Assembly (NCBI RefSeq): GCF_022397915.1
Contig: NZ_JAKEUO010000009.1
Location: 60,665 to 124,664, forward strand
Reading direction: 5' to 3'
Length of the DNA stretch: 64,000 nt
Origin: Vibrio sp. Isolate34
Lineage (GTDB): Bacteria; Pseudomonadota; Gammaproteobacteria; Enterobacterales; Vibrionaceae
Position numbers and translations under genes: made by a program. Shown in pieces: positions 38,910-47,998 of this stretch (positions within the stretch are counted from its first letter, which is position 1; each line of letters begins with the position of its first letter). The notes beneath the pieces are model-generated. The model was not told the origin of the DNA. It ran no database searches and worked only from the letters and a program-made list of their open reading frames with translations.

Positions 38910-38951
38910 TAATCACCTCCTGATGCGTCATAAAATTAGTTATTGGATTGT

Positions 38952-38971
38952 TTTTGGTTACGTATCCAATA
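38952..38971. promoter_or_regulatory. LacI-type operator upstream of the SnoaL/symporter operon
   Basis: TTTTGGTTACGTATCCAATA is a near-palindrome around a central CG with the same design as three other sites in this locus (42519, 44641, 44853). It lies 43 bases before the start codon. It is the least perfect of the four in its right flank. Confidence 0.6.
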
Positions 38972-39375
38972 TTGCCTTTTGTTATCGACGTGTCAATGAG
39001 GTGTTTTGTATATGTTTCTTTATTGTGGGTTTGATCTGTTTTTTAACAACTCTTAAAATGCGGTTCTCTGTAAGATAATTGAGTGATGGTTCAGTATTTT
39101 TCGAGTGTATATGAACAAGATGATTAGGTTTGAATGTAGTGGAAGTTCGCGTAAATAATTGTATTTATAGGTATTTCAGGTGGTTTGGGGAGGTGGGTAT
39201 TAAATCGGAGAATGCTCTGTGACGATTTGTTATATCGAAGTCATGATGAGAGAAAATTTAGAGTAATGATTCTTATACGATGGGGTTTTACTCAGGTTGT
39301 TAATTTTTTGTTTGTATTTGTTTGGTTGAAAATGGATTCGCATGCAACGATAACTTTGGGGATGGTTGGATTGAA
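38972..39375. other. Gene-poor gap between the SnoaL operon and the TRAP operon
   Basis: This AT-rich gap separates the start of one minus-strand operon from the end of the next. Its 5' end should hold the promoter for the SnoaL-like genes. Two overlapping open frames of 78 and 95 residues on opposite strands show no family features, and no RNA gene is apparent. Confidence 0.5.
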
Positions 39376-39408
39376 AAAGCCACTCAAAGATGAATATCGA
39401 GTGGCTTT
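39376..39408 (-). terminator. Rho-independent terminator of the TRAP operon
   Basis: AAAGCCACTC and GAGTGGCTTT form a 10-bp stem with a 13-base loop. On the minus strand the stem ends in TTTTT. It lies 14 bases beyond the stop of the large permease gene. Confidence 0.8.
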
Positions 39409-39422
39409 GTTCACGGAAACGC

Positions 39423-40703
39423 TTAAGACAATAATTTTGGAAGATACAATGATATCGCTGGCACAAAGGTAATGATCATCAAAGCGACGAGCATGGCACC
39501 AATCCAGCCTAGAATCTCTCGAGATAAGGATTCAATCGGCACATTACCTACTTGGCTGGCCATAAATAAGTTGGCGCCGAGTGGGGGAGTAACAAACCCG
39601 ATGGCTAGGTTCACTATCATCACGATTCCGAAGTGAATTGGGTCCATTCCTAATGCGGTCACGATAGGCAGCAGGATTGGAGTCAAGATAACAATGGCCG
39701 CTAATGTCTCCATGAATGTACCGACGATTAGTAGTAATGCGGTGATACATAGCAAGATGAGCAGCTTGTTTTCCGTAATAGAGAGGATGAACTGTGCGAT
39801 TTCAGTTGGTAGACGCTCAAGCGTTAGGATTCGACCAAAGGTAACTGAAGCGCCTACAATCACAAGTACTGCACCTACCAATAACGAAGATTCTAAAATG
39901 ATCTTCACGACCTTTTTGTAATCCAGCTCTTTATAAACAAACATGCCGAAAAACAAGCCGTATAACACACCAATCGCCGCTGATTCAGTTGGCGTGAATA
40001 CACCAGAGTAGATGCCACCAAGAATGATTACGGGTAATAGCATTGCCCAAATCGCTTCTTTAAGCGCTGCCAGTCTCTCAGGCCATGTTGCTTTCTTATC
40101 GTTACCTTTGTAGCCGCGGATTTTAGATACGATCAAACAGTAACCGATAAGGACGAGTCCGACGACAACCCCAGGGAGAATACCTGCCATGAACATTTTC
40201 GTTACGGACACTTCGGCAGTAATGGCATACACGATCATTACAACAGACGGTGGAATAATTACACCGATACCGCCGGATGAGGCAATCAATGCACCAGCAA
40301 AGCTTCGGTCGTAGCCTTTTTTTACCATAGACGGAATCATGGTTAAGCCAATAGCCGCAACGGTTGCTGAACCTGTACCAGAGATGGAGGCAAAGAACAT
40401 ACACGCAACGATAGCTACAATCCCCAAGCCACCGGTGAAGTGACCAAAGAAGACTTCAGCAACATGCAAAAGACGTTTTGATATACCGCCTTGGCTCATT
40501 AGGTTACCGGCCAATGTGAAGAGTACTACCGCCAATAGTGGGAAAGAGTCTAGACCTGTCACCAAGCCCTGAACTAAAAATTCGATATTTAAGAAGGGTA
40601 GGCTCAAGATTGCCAGCATGCTGGCACTTGCGAGTGCGATACCTACGGGAACGCCAATAAGAAGCAGTAATCCGAAACTACCAAATAACAAAGCAGAGGT
40701 CAT
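39423..40703 (-). CDS. dctM: TRAP transporter large permease (DctM family)
   Basis: 426 residues with about 12 membrane segments. Family motifs include FTLAGNLMSQGGISKRLLHVAE, SGTGSATVAAIGLTMIPSMVKKGYDRSFAGALIASSGGIGVIIPPS and FVTPPLGANLFMASQV. It is the ion-coupled channel subunit of a tripartite periplasmic uptake system. Its start overlaps the small-permease stop by 4 bases. It works with the dctQ and dctP products, and a LacI-type operator upstream of dctP suggests control with the rest of the island. The symbol is by family only. Confidence 0.92.
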   Translation of the reverse strand: MTSALLFGSFGLLLLIGVPVGIALASASMLAILSLPFLNIEFLVQGLVTGLDSFPLLAVVLFTLAGNLMSQGGISKRLLHVAEVFFGHFTGGLGIVAIVACMFFASISGTGSATVAAIGLTMIPSMVKKGYDRSFAGALIASSGGIGVIIPPSVVMIVYAITAEVSVTKMFMAGILPGVVVGLVLIGYCLIVSKIRGYKGNDKKATWPERLAALKEAIWAMLLPVIILGGIYSGVFTPTESAAIGVLYGLFFGMFVYKELDYKKVVKIILESSLLVGAVLVIVGASVTFGRILTLERLPTEIAQFILSITENKLLILLCITALLLIVGTFMETLAAIVILTPILLPIVTALGMDPIHFGIVMIVNLAIGFVTPPLGANLFMASQVGNVPIESLSREILGWIGAMLVALMIITFVPAISLYLPKLLS

Positions 40704-41263
40704 AAGCTTAGCTCCAACAAGCGGTTAGAAGTGCGGTGTTTTGCTTTCAAGTGACGGTAACGGTGTTGCGTTAGTCGAACCGACTTTGGTGAGTAAGCAA
40801 TAATTGAAATGCGCTTATTGATGCTAACGACAAGGCGAATGGCACTGAGCACGGCACAAACAAGTACAGAGGCATATAAGCATGCAATCGGGATTTCCAT
40901 TGCTGGAGCGATTTGGCCCAGTTTCAGGCTTCGACCAATCACTTTGAAACCAAACCAGGCAACGGTACAGCTGAAGGCTAAGTAGATAAGGTCTGAAAGA
41001 ATTAAACTGTAGTGGGTTAGATTACCCGGTAGTTTGTCGATGAATAGGCGAATGCGAATATGTCGATCATCACGAATACAGTAGCTGATGCTTAAGTACA
41101 TCGCCCAAACGAAAAGGTAGCGGGCAAGTTCTTCTGCCCAAGCAATTGAAGCGTCGAATAGGCGCAATGCTATCTGTAAACAGAGTAGCGCGGTCATCAA
41201 CGAGATAGAAAGTACGATCAGTGTTGGTTCGAAGTATCGGTCGAACAGGCGAAACCATTTCAT
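40700..41263 (-). CDS. dctQ: TRAP transporter small permease (DctQ family)
   Basis: 187 residues from the ATG at 41263 (MKWFRLFDRYFEPTLIVLSISLMTALLCLQI); a start four codons earlier is possible. Four hydrophobic helices and the motif AWAEELARYLFVWAMYLSISYCIRDDRHIRI identify DctQ. The tail of about 25 residues is unusually basic. It follows dctP after a 168-base gap that holds a branched stem-loop, and overlaps dctM by 4 bases. The symbol is by family only. Confidence 0.88.
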   Translation of the reverse strand: MKWFRLFDRYFEPTLIVLSISLMTALLCLQIALRLFDASIAWAEELARYLFVWAMYLSISYCIRDDRHIRIRLFIDKLPGNLTHYSLILSDLIYLAFSCTVAWFGFKVIGRSLKLGQIAPAMEIPIACLYASVLVCAVLSAIRLVVSINKRISIIAYSPKSVRLTQHRYRHLKAKHRTSNRLLELSL

Positions 41264-41318
41264 ACGTAACTCCAAAGAGTGTTGAAAAGGGCATTGAATG
41301 CCAATGAATGAACAGCAT

Positions 41319-41386
41319 CTCAGGCTTTAAAGCGGTGTGTCTGTAAAGCAATAAAGCTGCTTTAAAACGAAGCCTCAAAGCCTGAG
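41319..41386. repeat. Branched stem-loop between dctP and dctQ
   Basis: CTCAGGCTTT (41319-41328) and AAAGCCTGAG (41377-41386) form a perfect 10-bp outer stem. Within it, AAAGCA/TGCTTT forms a second hairpin. There is no T-run. Like the rbsB hairpin, it would let the binding-protein message accumulate above that of the permeases (inference). Confidence 0.6.
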
Positions 41387-41431
41387 TCAATAACGGGCAC
41401 CCATGAAGGGCTAGCAATCGTGATCAGTGAA

Positions 41432-42427
41432 TTAGAGTTGCTCTATTTCTGTGATCACACTGTCGAATAGCGCTTCACCGGTTTTACTGCGCAGTTCTTG
41501 GTAAACCGCTGCATTCATCTTCTCTTTCATCTGAGCACGAACGTCAGTAGGTACGACGTTTACTGTCATGCCTTTCGCTTCAAGCTCTTTGATGACTTCT
41601 TGATTCTGTTTCGCTGCAAGATCACGCTGTACCGCGATGGTTTCTTGGCTTACTTCGTTGATAAGTGCCTGTTGATCACTCGGTAGAGAGTCCCAGAACT
41701 CTTTATTCATGAATAGCACATAGTTAGTGTAAATATGGTTGGTTAACGATAGGTACTCTTGTGCTTCATAAAAACGCTCAGCGTAAATAGAGTAAACCGC
41801 GCTTTCTTGTGAATTGATTAAGCCTTGTTGTAACGAAGTGAAGATCTCACCCCAAGAAAGCGGTGTCGGTGCCGTACCTACCGATTTCCAAGCACTGATT
41901 TGTGTTGGGTTAGACGCTGAACGAATCTTTAAGCTGTTCAAATCTTCAATGCTGTTAATCGGTTGCTTGTTATTGGTGATGCTGCGGAAGCCAACTTCCA
42001 TGAAACCTAAGCCATGAAAGCCTTTTGACTCCATTGAATTAAGAAGTGGTTTGCCGATCTTGTCGCTGTCCAATGCTTTGTGTGCTTGCGCTTCATCTTC
42101 AAATAGGTAGAAAACATCAAGTACGTTGAACTCAGGTACGTAAGGTGACAGCAACACCGATGCACCAAAGGTCATCTGTAAGTTGCCTTGCTGGACAAGT
42201 TCGGTGGTTTCACGAACATCACCGAGCTGTCGAGCTGGGTAGATCTCCACTTCAAGTTCGCCATTAGAGCGAGCTTCAAGTTCTTTTTCAAAGTGAAGCA
42301 TCGCTTTATGTACGGGTGAAGTTTCTTGGCTATCGTGAGCAAGACGAATGACATTGCTTGCAAACGTATTCATGCTAGATAGGGTTAAGCCGAGGGCAGT
42401 TATCGAGGTAAAGATTGCGCGTTTCAT
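41432..42427 (-). CDS. dctP: TRAP transporter periplasmic substrate-binding protein (DctP family)
   Basis: 331 residues from the ATG at 42427 (MKRAIFTSITALGLTLSSMNTFA, a signal peptide); an upstream extension to 42505 is unlikely. DctP motifs are present: VIRLAHDSQETSPVHKAMLHFEKELEARSNGELEVEIYPARQLG, then LNSLKIRSASNPTQISAWKSVGTAPTPLSWGEIFTSLQQGLINSQE, where Arg in KIRSA normally pairs with a substrate carboxylate or sulfonate. This hints at an anionic substrate. A LacI-type operator lies about 92 bases upstream. Confidence 0.92.
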   Translation of the reverse strand: MKRAIFTSITALGLTLSSMNTFASNVIRLAHDSQETSPVHKAMLHFEKELEARSNGELEVEIYPARQLGDVRETTELVQQGNLQMTFGASVLLSPYVPEFNVLDVFYLFEDEAQAHKALDSDKIGKPLLNSMESKGFHGLGFMEVGFRSITNNKQPINSIEDLNSLKIRSASNPTQISAWKSVGTAPTPLSWGEIFTSLQQGLINSQESAVYSIYAERFYEAQEYLSLTNHIYTNYVLFMNKEFWDSLPSDQQALINEVSQETIAVQRDLAAKQNQEVIKELEAKGMTVNVVPTDVRAQMKEKMNAAVYQELRSKTGEALFDSVITEIEQL

Positions 42428-42518
42428 TGTTCTTCCTTTTTCATCACATGACTTTTTATGTGCATTCATTAGAGTCATGTTGGTCAGTGGGTTTTTATTC
42501 CGCACTTCATATCCTTAT

Positions 42519-42538
42519 TTTTGCATACGAATCCAAAA
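42519..42538. promoter_or_regulatory. LacI-type operator upstream of the TRAP operon
   Basis: TTTTGCATACGAATCCAAAA is a near-perfect 20-bp palindrome with central CG. It differs from the site at 44853 only by exchange of the bases flanking the centre. It lies about 92 bases before the dctP start. The remaining gap up to 42741 holds only an imperfect hairpin (42631-42659) near the end of the LacI gene. Confidence 0.75.
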
Positions 42539-42741
42539 TATAAACACACAACTAACAAGTCAATAACAAATCCATAAAAGTGATAAAGAAGTTAATTCGA
42601 ATAGACGAAATTTTAGGCGAGGTCACAGAAAGAAGGCCTAACATGATATTAGGGCTTCTACTCTAAACTGAATGACGTTTTGTTGATGGGAAAAGCAGCG
42701 GATTTAATAAGTTGGAGATGGGACCAAGTTAGCCAAACCTT

Positions 42742-43743
42742 TTATGAACTTAGTGATGTACTGCCTCGTTCCACTATAATTCCGGGTTCCAATAGGTAAG
42801 CCCCTTTGGCATCGGTATTTTCATTGATACGTTGCATCAAATCTCCCACAGCACTCTGTACTATCTTGTCTACTGGTTGTGCAATAGTCGTAAGATCGTA
42901 ACTCGGCCATGCGGCCATTGGGATATCATCCACGCCCATGACGGCAAAGTCTTTCGGGATATGGCAACCAAGTTTTCGCAGGCCGTCCATGACACCCATA
43001 GCAAGGATATCATTGGCACAGAACACGGCGTCAGGTTTTGATGTGTGTTCCATCAGCTCTTTCGCTGCCTCTAATCCAGCCTCAAAACTGTATTTTGCAT
43101 TGATGAAGATAGGGGAAGCTGCTTCACGTGTTTTTACGGTTTCAGAGAAGCCTAACCAACGCTTGTCACTGGTCATGGAACCTGCGTCACCACTGACATA
43201 AGCCAGCTGTTTGTAGCCTTTATCAAGTAAATAATCTGCTGCTTGCGTGCCAGCTTGCTGGTTGTCTAGGCCAGCGCTGTTCGCATTGACACCTTCGGTA
43301 TATCGGTTGATGAGGCTTAAGTGAACACCAAACTTTTCACATTGTGCAAACGCACGAGAGGTCAGGCGGCTGGTGGCGATGATCAAGCCATCAACCTGAT
43401 ATTCAATTGCACGTGAAATGGCGAGATCCAAGTCGTCTTTGTCGATAGGGCAAAGGACAACTTGACCGCCGCGCTTTTGAATTTCCATCGCGAGTGCTCG
43501 AGATTGCAAGTCGTACATTGGGTTTGATTCGCTATCAAGTGCGATAGCCACTAACCCTGAACGGTTGGAAATAAGACTGCGGGCGATCGCATTTGGCGTG
43601 TAGCCAAGCTTGGTCGCCGCATCCATAACCATTTTACGCTTCTTCTCACTAATGCTCGCTGTCGGACTGAATGCCCGAGAAACAGTAGACTGAGAAACGC
43701 CAAGCATTTTGGCAACATCAATAGAGGTAACTTTCGCTTTTAT
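42742..43743 (-). CDS. LacI-family regulator of the catabolic island (probable ATA start)
   Basis: A LacI/GalR regulator. The first in-frame ATG is at 43707 (MLGVSQSTVSRAFSP), but that cuts off helix 1 of the HTH. Reading upstream in frame gives KAKVTSIDVAK just before it, completing a normal LacI head. This stretch begins at an ATA codon (41-43 of 43741-43743) placed 7 bases after AAGGAG. No ATG, GTG or TTG is available there. The C-terminal effector domain is intact (SNRSGLVAIALDSESNPMYDLQSRAL ... PDAVFCANDILAMGVMDGL). It lies among four matching operators and probably governs them. The start choice is inference; family call is firm. Confidence 0.82.
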   Translation of the reverse strand: MKAKVTSIDVAKMLGVSQSTVSRAFSPTASISEKKRKMVMDAATKLGYTPNAIARSLISNRSGLVAIALDSESNPMYDLQSRALAMEIQKRGGQVVLCPIDKDDLDLAISRAIEYQVDGLIIATSRLTSRAFAQCEKFGVHLSLINRYTEGVNANSAGLDNQQAGTQAADYLLDKGYKQLAYVSGDAGSMTSDKRWLGFSETVKTREAASPIFINAKYSFEAGLEAAKELMEHTSKPDAVFCANDILAMGVMDGLRKLGCHIPKDFAVMGVDDIPMAAWPSYDLTTIAQPVDKIVQSAVGDLMQRINENTDAKGAYLLEPGIIVERGSTSLSS

Positions 43744-43859
43744 GGTGAATCTCCTTATATCGCGATAAATCCAAGCGCTACCTTGATTAGGTCAACAGAC
43801 TCTAATGAGCAAGGTTTGATAATTACAATACGTGTAACATTTGAAATCACAAAGAAAAA

Positions 43860-44609
43860 TTATGATTTCATGACGGCTTGCTCATTTCGAAAGCCATCAA
43901 TGATCATTTTGTGTTCAGAACCGACGCAAAAGAAGTTAACGCCGAGCTCTTTCCAGTGACGAGCCGCTTGAGCATTCGCGACAAACATACCAACGGGCTT
44001 GTTAACCTGTTGAGCTGCTTTGATTATTTTTATACTCGCTTCTCGCACGCATTCATCATTCACACTTTCAGCTCCGTAAGACACGGCTAAGTCTACTTGG
44101 CCAATGAACAGGGCATCGATGCCGTCCACTTTTGCGATTGATTCAGCATTTACCACACCTTCTGGATCTTCAATTTGCGCGATCACTACCGTGTTGTTCT
44201 GGCTGTCTTTCAAGTGACGTGCCATTGGTTTGGTTGCGTATTTTGCTGCGCGGCTTGAGCCTGCATAGCCTCGGCCACCTTCACCATAATGGGACATTTT
44301 CACCAGTTTTTCTGCTTGCTCGGCGCTGCATACGTGAGGGATCTGGATTCCTGTCGCACCGCAATCTAACGCATTCAAAATGGTCGACGGCTGGCTATCT
44401 TGAACTCGAACCACGCAAGGGAGTTGATTAGCGCGCGCAGCAAGAATACAGCTATCCAGTGTCGATCTATCAAAAGGGGCGTGTTCCGCGTCTAGCACAA
44501 TGAAAGGGAGTTCTGCCAACGCCAGCACTTCAATGATGTGTGGGTGAGGGGTTTTAACAAAAGTCCCAAGTAGCTCGGTGTTGTTCAGTGTGTTCTTAAA
44601 GTTATCCAT
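43860..44609 (-). CDS. HpcH/HpaI-family class II aldolase
   Basis: 249 residues, the length of HpaI/RhmA/GarL aldolases. Motifs seen are LGTFVKTPHPHIIEVLA, IVLDAEHAPFD (Glu/His region near the active site), VRVQ, GIQIPHV, and VIAQIEDPEGVVNAESIAKVDGIDALFIGQVDLAVSYG, with the metal-binding Glu and Asp. Members split 2-keto-3-deoxy acids to pyruvate and an aldehyde using Mg, Mn or Co. A palindromic operator lies 32 bases upstream of the start. In the island it is the likely carbon-carbon bond-cleaving step. The exact ketodeoxy acid is unknown. Confidence 0.87.
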   Translation of the reverse strand: MDNFKNTLNNTELLGTFVKTPHPHIIEVLALAELPFIVLDAEHAPFDRSTLDSCILAARANQLPCVVRVQDSQPSTILNALDCGATGIQIPHVCSAEQAEKLVKMSHYGEGGRGYAGSSRAAKYATKPMARHLKDSQNNTVVIAQIEDPEGVVNAESIAKVDGIDALFIGQVDLAVSYGAESVNDECVREASIKIIKAAQQVNKPVGMFVANAQAARHWKELGVNFFCVGSEHKMIIDGFRNEQAVMKS

Positions 44610-44640
44610 TACTTTTTGTTCTCCATTACTTTTCGTTCAC

Positions 44641-44660
44641 TTTTGCAAAGGTATGCAAAA
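44641..44660. promoter_or_regulatory. LacI-type operator upstream of the aldolase gene
   Basis: TTTTGCAAAGGTATGCAAAA has perfect 7-base arms (TTTTGCA/TGCAAAA) and keeps the 20-base length of the other three sites, though its centre is not CG. It lies 32 bases before the aldolase start. Confidence 0.6.
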
Positions 44661-44852
44661 CTTAACATGTGTTGTTGTAAAAAAAGAGTAAAAACAATGT
44701 GATCAATGCAACATAAATTGATTGTATTTTGATTCAACAGGTATCGTATCTGGCCGTTTTTAAATGAATTTTATCGTTAAAACAATAAGTTGCATTTAAT
44801 TTTTTAAGTCGAGAAATGAATTTGCCAAGTGTTAAAAAAATGCTTATGTTTA

Positions 44853-44872
44853 TTTTGCATTCGTATCCAAAA
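44853..44872. promoter_or_regulatory. LacI-type operator upstream of the HisD-like operon
   Basis: TTTTGCATTCGTATCCAAAA is nearly identical to the dctP site and centred on CG. It lies 79 bases before the start of the HisD-like gene. The rest of the 341-base divergent gap (44610-44950) is AT-rich promoter DNA with no gene. Confidence 0.75.
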
Positions 44873-44950
44873 GCATACAAAACAAAAAATAAACTCTGTT
44901 AAAACTACACATAAGCAAACACTAGGCATACGCCACAAGGAGAATTAAGC

Positions 44951-46243
44951 ATGGCTCGCATTCTAAAACACGGCATCACTGAAGAAGCATCAGCATCAAA
45001 CAACGCGCAAGTACGTCAAACGGTTGAGAACATTCTTTCTGACATCGAAAAGAAAGGTGACAGTGCAGTACGTGAGCTTTCAGAAAAATTTGATAACTGG
45101 TCTCCGGAGCAGTTTCGCTTAACAGATGACCAAATTCAGGCATGTGTGGACGCATTGGACGAATCGACTAAGCACGATATTGAATTTGCACAAACACAAG
45201 TTCGCAACTTCGCTCAGATCCAACGTGACTCAATGCATGATGTAGAAGTAGAAACCATGCCAGGTGTTGTACTAGGCCACAAAAACGTGCCAGTAAACAG
45301 TGTTGGTTGTTACATCCCAGGTGGTAAGTACCCATTGGTTGCATCAGCGCACATGAGTGTTCTTACTGCAAAAGTGGCTGGCGTGAAGCGTGTTATTGCT
45401 TGTGCTCCTCCTTTTAACGGTCAACCAAATGTGGCAATTGTAGCGGCAATGGCGATGGCGGGTGCGGATGAGATTTATTGTTTTGGTGGCGTACAAGCGG
45501 TGGGTGCAATGGCGCTTGGTACAGAAACGATTGCTCCAGTAGATATGATCGTTGGCCCGGGTAACGCATTTGTTGCAGAGGCAAAACGTCAGCTGTTTGG
45601 TCGTGTTGGTATCGATTTGTTTGCTGGCCCAACAGAAACGCTAGTGATTGCTGATGAAGAGGGATGTGATCCTGAATTAGCCGCAGCGGACTTACTTGGT
45701 CAAGCTGAGCACGGTTACAACTCTCCAGCGGTACTGCTAACCAATAGCGAAACTTTTGCAGAAGAGACAGTAAAAGAAATTGAGCGTCAGCTAACGATTC
45801 TTCCTACTGCTGAAGTAGCTGGCAAGGCTTGGGAAAACTACGGTCAGGTTATTGTATGTGATAGCTACGAGGAGATGGTTGAAGTAGCTGATGATATTGC
45901 GTCAGAACACGTTCAAGTGATGACAAAAGATCCTAAGTACTTCCTAGATAACATGACTAACTACGGCGCGTTGTTCTTAGGTCGTGAGACAAATGTTTCT
46001 TACGGTGACAAATGTATCGGTACTAACCATACACTGCCAACAAACAAAGCAGCACGCTACACCGGTGGTCTGTGGGTTGGTAAATTCATTAAAACATGTA
46101 CTTACCAGCGCGTAACTGAAGCGGCTTCGCTAAAAGTCGGTGAGTACTGTTCACGTCTATGTGCACTAGAAGGTTTCGCTGGTCACAAAGAGCAAGCAGA
46201 CATCCGCGTTCGTCGCTACAAAGAAAAATCGGTAGAGGCATAA
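44951..46243 (+). CDS. Histidinol-dehydrogenase-family polyol/alcohol dehydrogenase (HpsN-like)
   Basis: 430 residues. The HisD fold is clear, with metal ligands and bases in place: Gln and His in [12 protein letters not shown], Glu-His in ASEHVQVMT, Asp in [13 protein letters not shown] and His in [11 protein letters not shown]. The gene is not in a his operon and lies with a TRAP transporter and an SDR, as HpsN (dihydroxypropanesulfonate 3-dehydrogenase) does. Such enzymes oxidise a primary alcohol to a carboxylate with two NAD+. The real substrate here is not known. It is the first gene of a four-gene operon, with AAGGAG before the ATG. Confidence 0.82.
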   Translation: MARILKHGITEEASASNNAQVRQTVENILSDIEKKGDSAVRELSEKFDNWSPEQFRLTDDQIQACVDALDESTKHDIEFAQTQVRNFAQIQRDSMHDVEVETMPGVVLGHKNVPVNSVGCYIPGGKYPLVASAHMSVLTAKVAGVKRVIACAPPFNGQPNVAIVAAMAMAGADEIYCFGGVQAVGAMALGTETIAPVDMIVGPGNAFVAEAKRQLFGRVGIDLFAGPTETLVIADEEGCDPELAAADLLGQAEHGYNSPAVLLTNSETFAEETVKEIERQLTILPTAEVAGKAWENYGQVIVCDSYEEMVEVADDIASEHVQVMTKDPKYFLDNMTNYGALFLGRETNVSYGDKCIGTNHTLPTNKAARYTGGLWVGKFIKTCTYQRVTEAASLKVGEYCSRLCALEGFAGHKEQADIRVRRYKEKSVEA

Positions 46244-46244
46244 C

Positions 46245-46976
46245 ATGACCAAACTTGCCTTAGTTACAGGCGGCAGTGGCGGCATCGGTGCCGCCATATG
46301 TCACAAATTAGCGCAATCTGGCTATCGCGTTGTATTTACCTACAACAGCAATGAGGTTGCAGCTCAACAGATCTTGGACAGCTTGGAAGGTTCAGGCCAT
46401 GCCATGTATCAACTGAATGTTGAAGATAGCTCTGCGATTGGCGCATTAGCAGACCAAGTTAAAGAGTCATCGGATTCATTAGACTTGCTAGTGAACTGTG
46501 CAGGCATGACAAAGTTTGTCGCGCACAATGATTTAGCGTCTCTGAATGATGAGTTGATAGACAAGATCTTCCGCGTCAATGTTCGAGCTCCATTTGCGAT
46601 GGTTCGCGCGTTTGAGCCATTACTTCGCAGCGTTAAGGGTTGCGTAGTGAACATCACTTCGATTGCAGCACAAACCGCAATGGGTAGTAACGTGGCGTAC
46701 TGTGCGAGTAAGTCGGCGGTTGAAAACATGACACGTTCATTAGGACGTGCTTTGTCTCCAGATATCCGAGTGCTCGCTGTAGCACCTGGCTTAGTGGATA
46801 CCGAATTTGTTAAAGGGTTAGATGATGAATGGCGCAATGCACAAGAGCAGTCGACGCCGCTTAAACGATTAGCGAGTGACGAAGAGGTTGCCAACGCCGT
46901 TTATGCAGCCGCAGAGCTACTGACATTTTCAACCGGAACTACCATCGCCGTCGATGGTGGAAGACCGCTAGGTTAG
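46245..46976 (+). CDS. Short-chain dehydrogenase/reductase
   Basis: 243 residues, classical SDR. The cofactor motif is TGGSGGIGAA near residue 8, NCAGM near 83, Ser in NITSIAAQ and YCASKSAVEN as the YxxxK catalytic pair near residue 151. FabG-like in length. It begins one base after the stop of the HisD-like gene, so the two are tightly coupled and presumably oxidise neighbouring hydroxyls of the same molecule (inference by analogy with HpsO/HpsP). Confidence 0.87.
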   Translation: MTKLALVTGGSGGIGAAICHKLAQSGYRVVFTYNSNEVAAQQILDSLEGSGHAMYQLNVEDSSAIGALADQVKESSDSLDLLVNCAGMTKFVAHNDLASLNDELIDKIFRVNVRAPFAMVRAFEPLLRSVKGCVVNITSIAAQTAMGSNVAYCASKSAVENMTRSLGRALSPDIRVLAVAPGLVDTEFVKGLDDEWRNAQEQSTPLKRLASDEEVANAVYAAAELLTFSTGTTIAVDGGRPLG

Positions 46977-46993
46977 GTAATAAGGAATTTAGA

Positions 46994-47998
46994 ATGACCC
47001 TACAAAATAAAATAAATAACAATCTCGTTCGTTACATGGAGCTTATCCCCGGAACGAGTGCTTTCATTGATGCACGTACGCCGGGAAGCGATCTAAAAGA
47101 CAACTTCTGCATTATTGGTGCTGGTGTGGCTGAAAGTAGCCGTCAACATGTTCATATCCGTGAAACTGCTGGCTTTAACATTGGTGCTGCTGGTCAGCCT
47201 CCTGGTATCAAGAACTCTTTGCACTCTCACCATACTGCTGAGCTATTCGTGGTCTTCAAAGGTCAGTTTAGATTCTATTGGGGTAACGAGGGTGAACACG
47301 AAGCTGTATTGTCGCACGGTGATGTTATCTCGATTCCTACGAACCTATTCCGAGGTTTTGAAGTTGTAGGGCGTGATTACGGCTTTATGTACTCTGTGTT
47401 AGGTGGCGATAACTCCGGTGGTGGCGTGGTTTGGCACCCGAGTGTGATTACAGACAGCCAAGGTTACGGTTTATACCTAAAAGCTGACGGCACGCTGGTT
47501 GATACGATTGACGGTGATGCAGTGCCTAGTGAGTCTGAATTGATGCCACTGTTATCGGAAGAAGAGCTGAGCAAGTTCGATACGTACACGGCTGAGCAGA
47601 TGATGCCTTTCGTTGCATTGAAAAAGGATTACCGCGAAATCTCAGGTGATTTTGACAAGCCTGGCGTTAAACAGTTTGCATTAACGGGTCACCCATCTGC
47701 GAGCTATGATTTCCAAGTTAAAAGCGTGGATGATGTAAGTATCATGGCGTACGAGTTAACTGAAGGAGCGAGCATCCCTGTTCACCAACGTGACGAAAAG
47801 CAGGTGTTGATTAACTTCGAGGGCGACACATTATTAAACATCGTTCAAGACGGTGAGCAAGCGCAAGTCGTTCTGACCACTGGCGACGTATTTAGTGTAC
47901 CCACAGGCGCATCGTACAGCCTTGAGAACCTAAGAGGCACCAGCTTCACCTACGTGGTGCTGGGTTCTGACCAACCACAAACACTGCAGGACAATTAA
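46994..47998 (+). CDS. Bicupin-domain protein
   Basis: 334 residues with two cupin barrels. The first, about 55-135, has HSHHTAELFVVFKGQFRFYWG and HGDVISIPTNLFRGFE, fitting a metal-binding His/Glu set. The second, about 235-320, has IPVHQRDEKQVLINFEGDTLLN and TGDVFSVPTGASYSLEN, where the His-rich motif is weaker. Possible roles are isomerase, dioxygenase or epimerase of the island's substrate; none is proved by sequence. It starts 17 bases after the SDR gene, and its stop overlaps the next start (TAATG). Confidence 0.75.
   Translation: MTLQNKINNNLVRYMELIPGTSAFIDARTPGSDLKDNFCIIGAGVAESSRQHVHIRETAGFNIGAAGQPPGIKNSLHSHHTAELFVVFKGQFRFYWGNEGEHEAVLSHGDVISIPTNLFRGFEVVGRDYGFMYSVLGGDNSGGGVVWHPSVITDSQGYGLYLKADGTLVDTIDGDAVPSESELMPLLSEEELSKFDTYTAEQMMPFVALKKDYREISGDFDKPGVKQFALTGHPSASYDFQVKSVDDVSIMAYELTEGASIPVHQRDEKQVLINFEGDTLLNIVQDGEQAQVVLTTGDVFSVPTGASYSLENLRGTSFTYVVLGSDQPQTLQDN

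Noticed and set aside
39185..39472. 95-residue plus-strand open frame between two minus-strand operons
   Set aside because: It overlaps the TRAP operon terminator and the end of dctM, and contains no family signature.
44951..46243. Biosynthetic histidinol dehydrogenase (hisD)
   Set aside because: Metal ligands are conserved, but no other his genes are near and the neighbours are transport and catabolic genes, so a polyol-oxidising homologue fits better.
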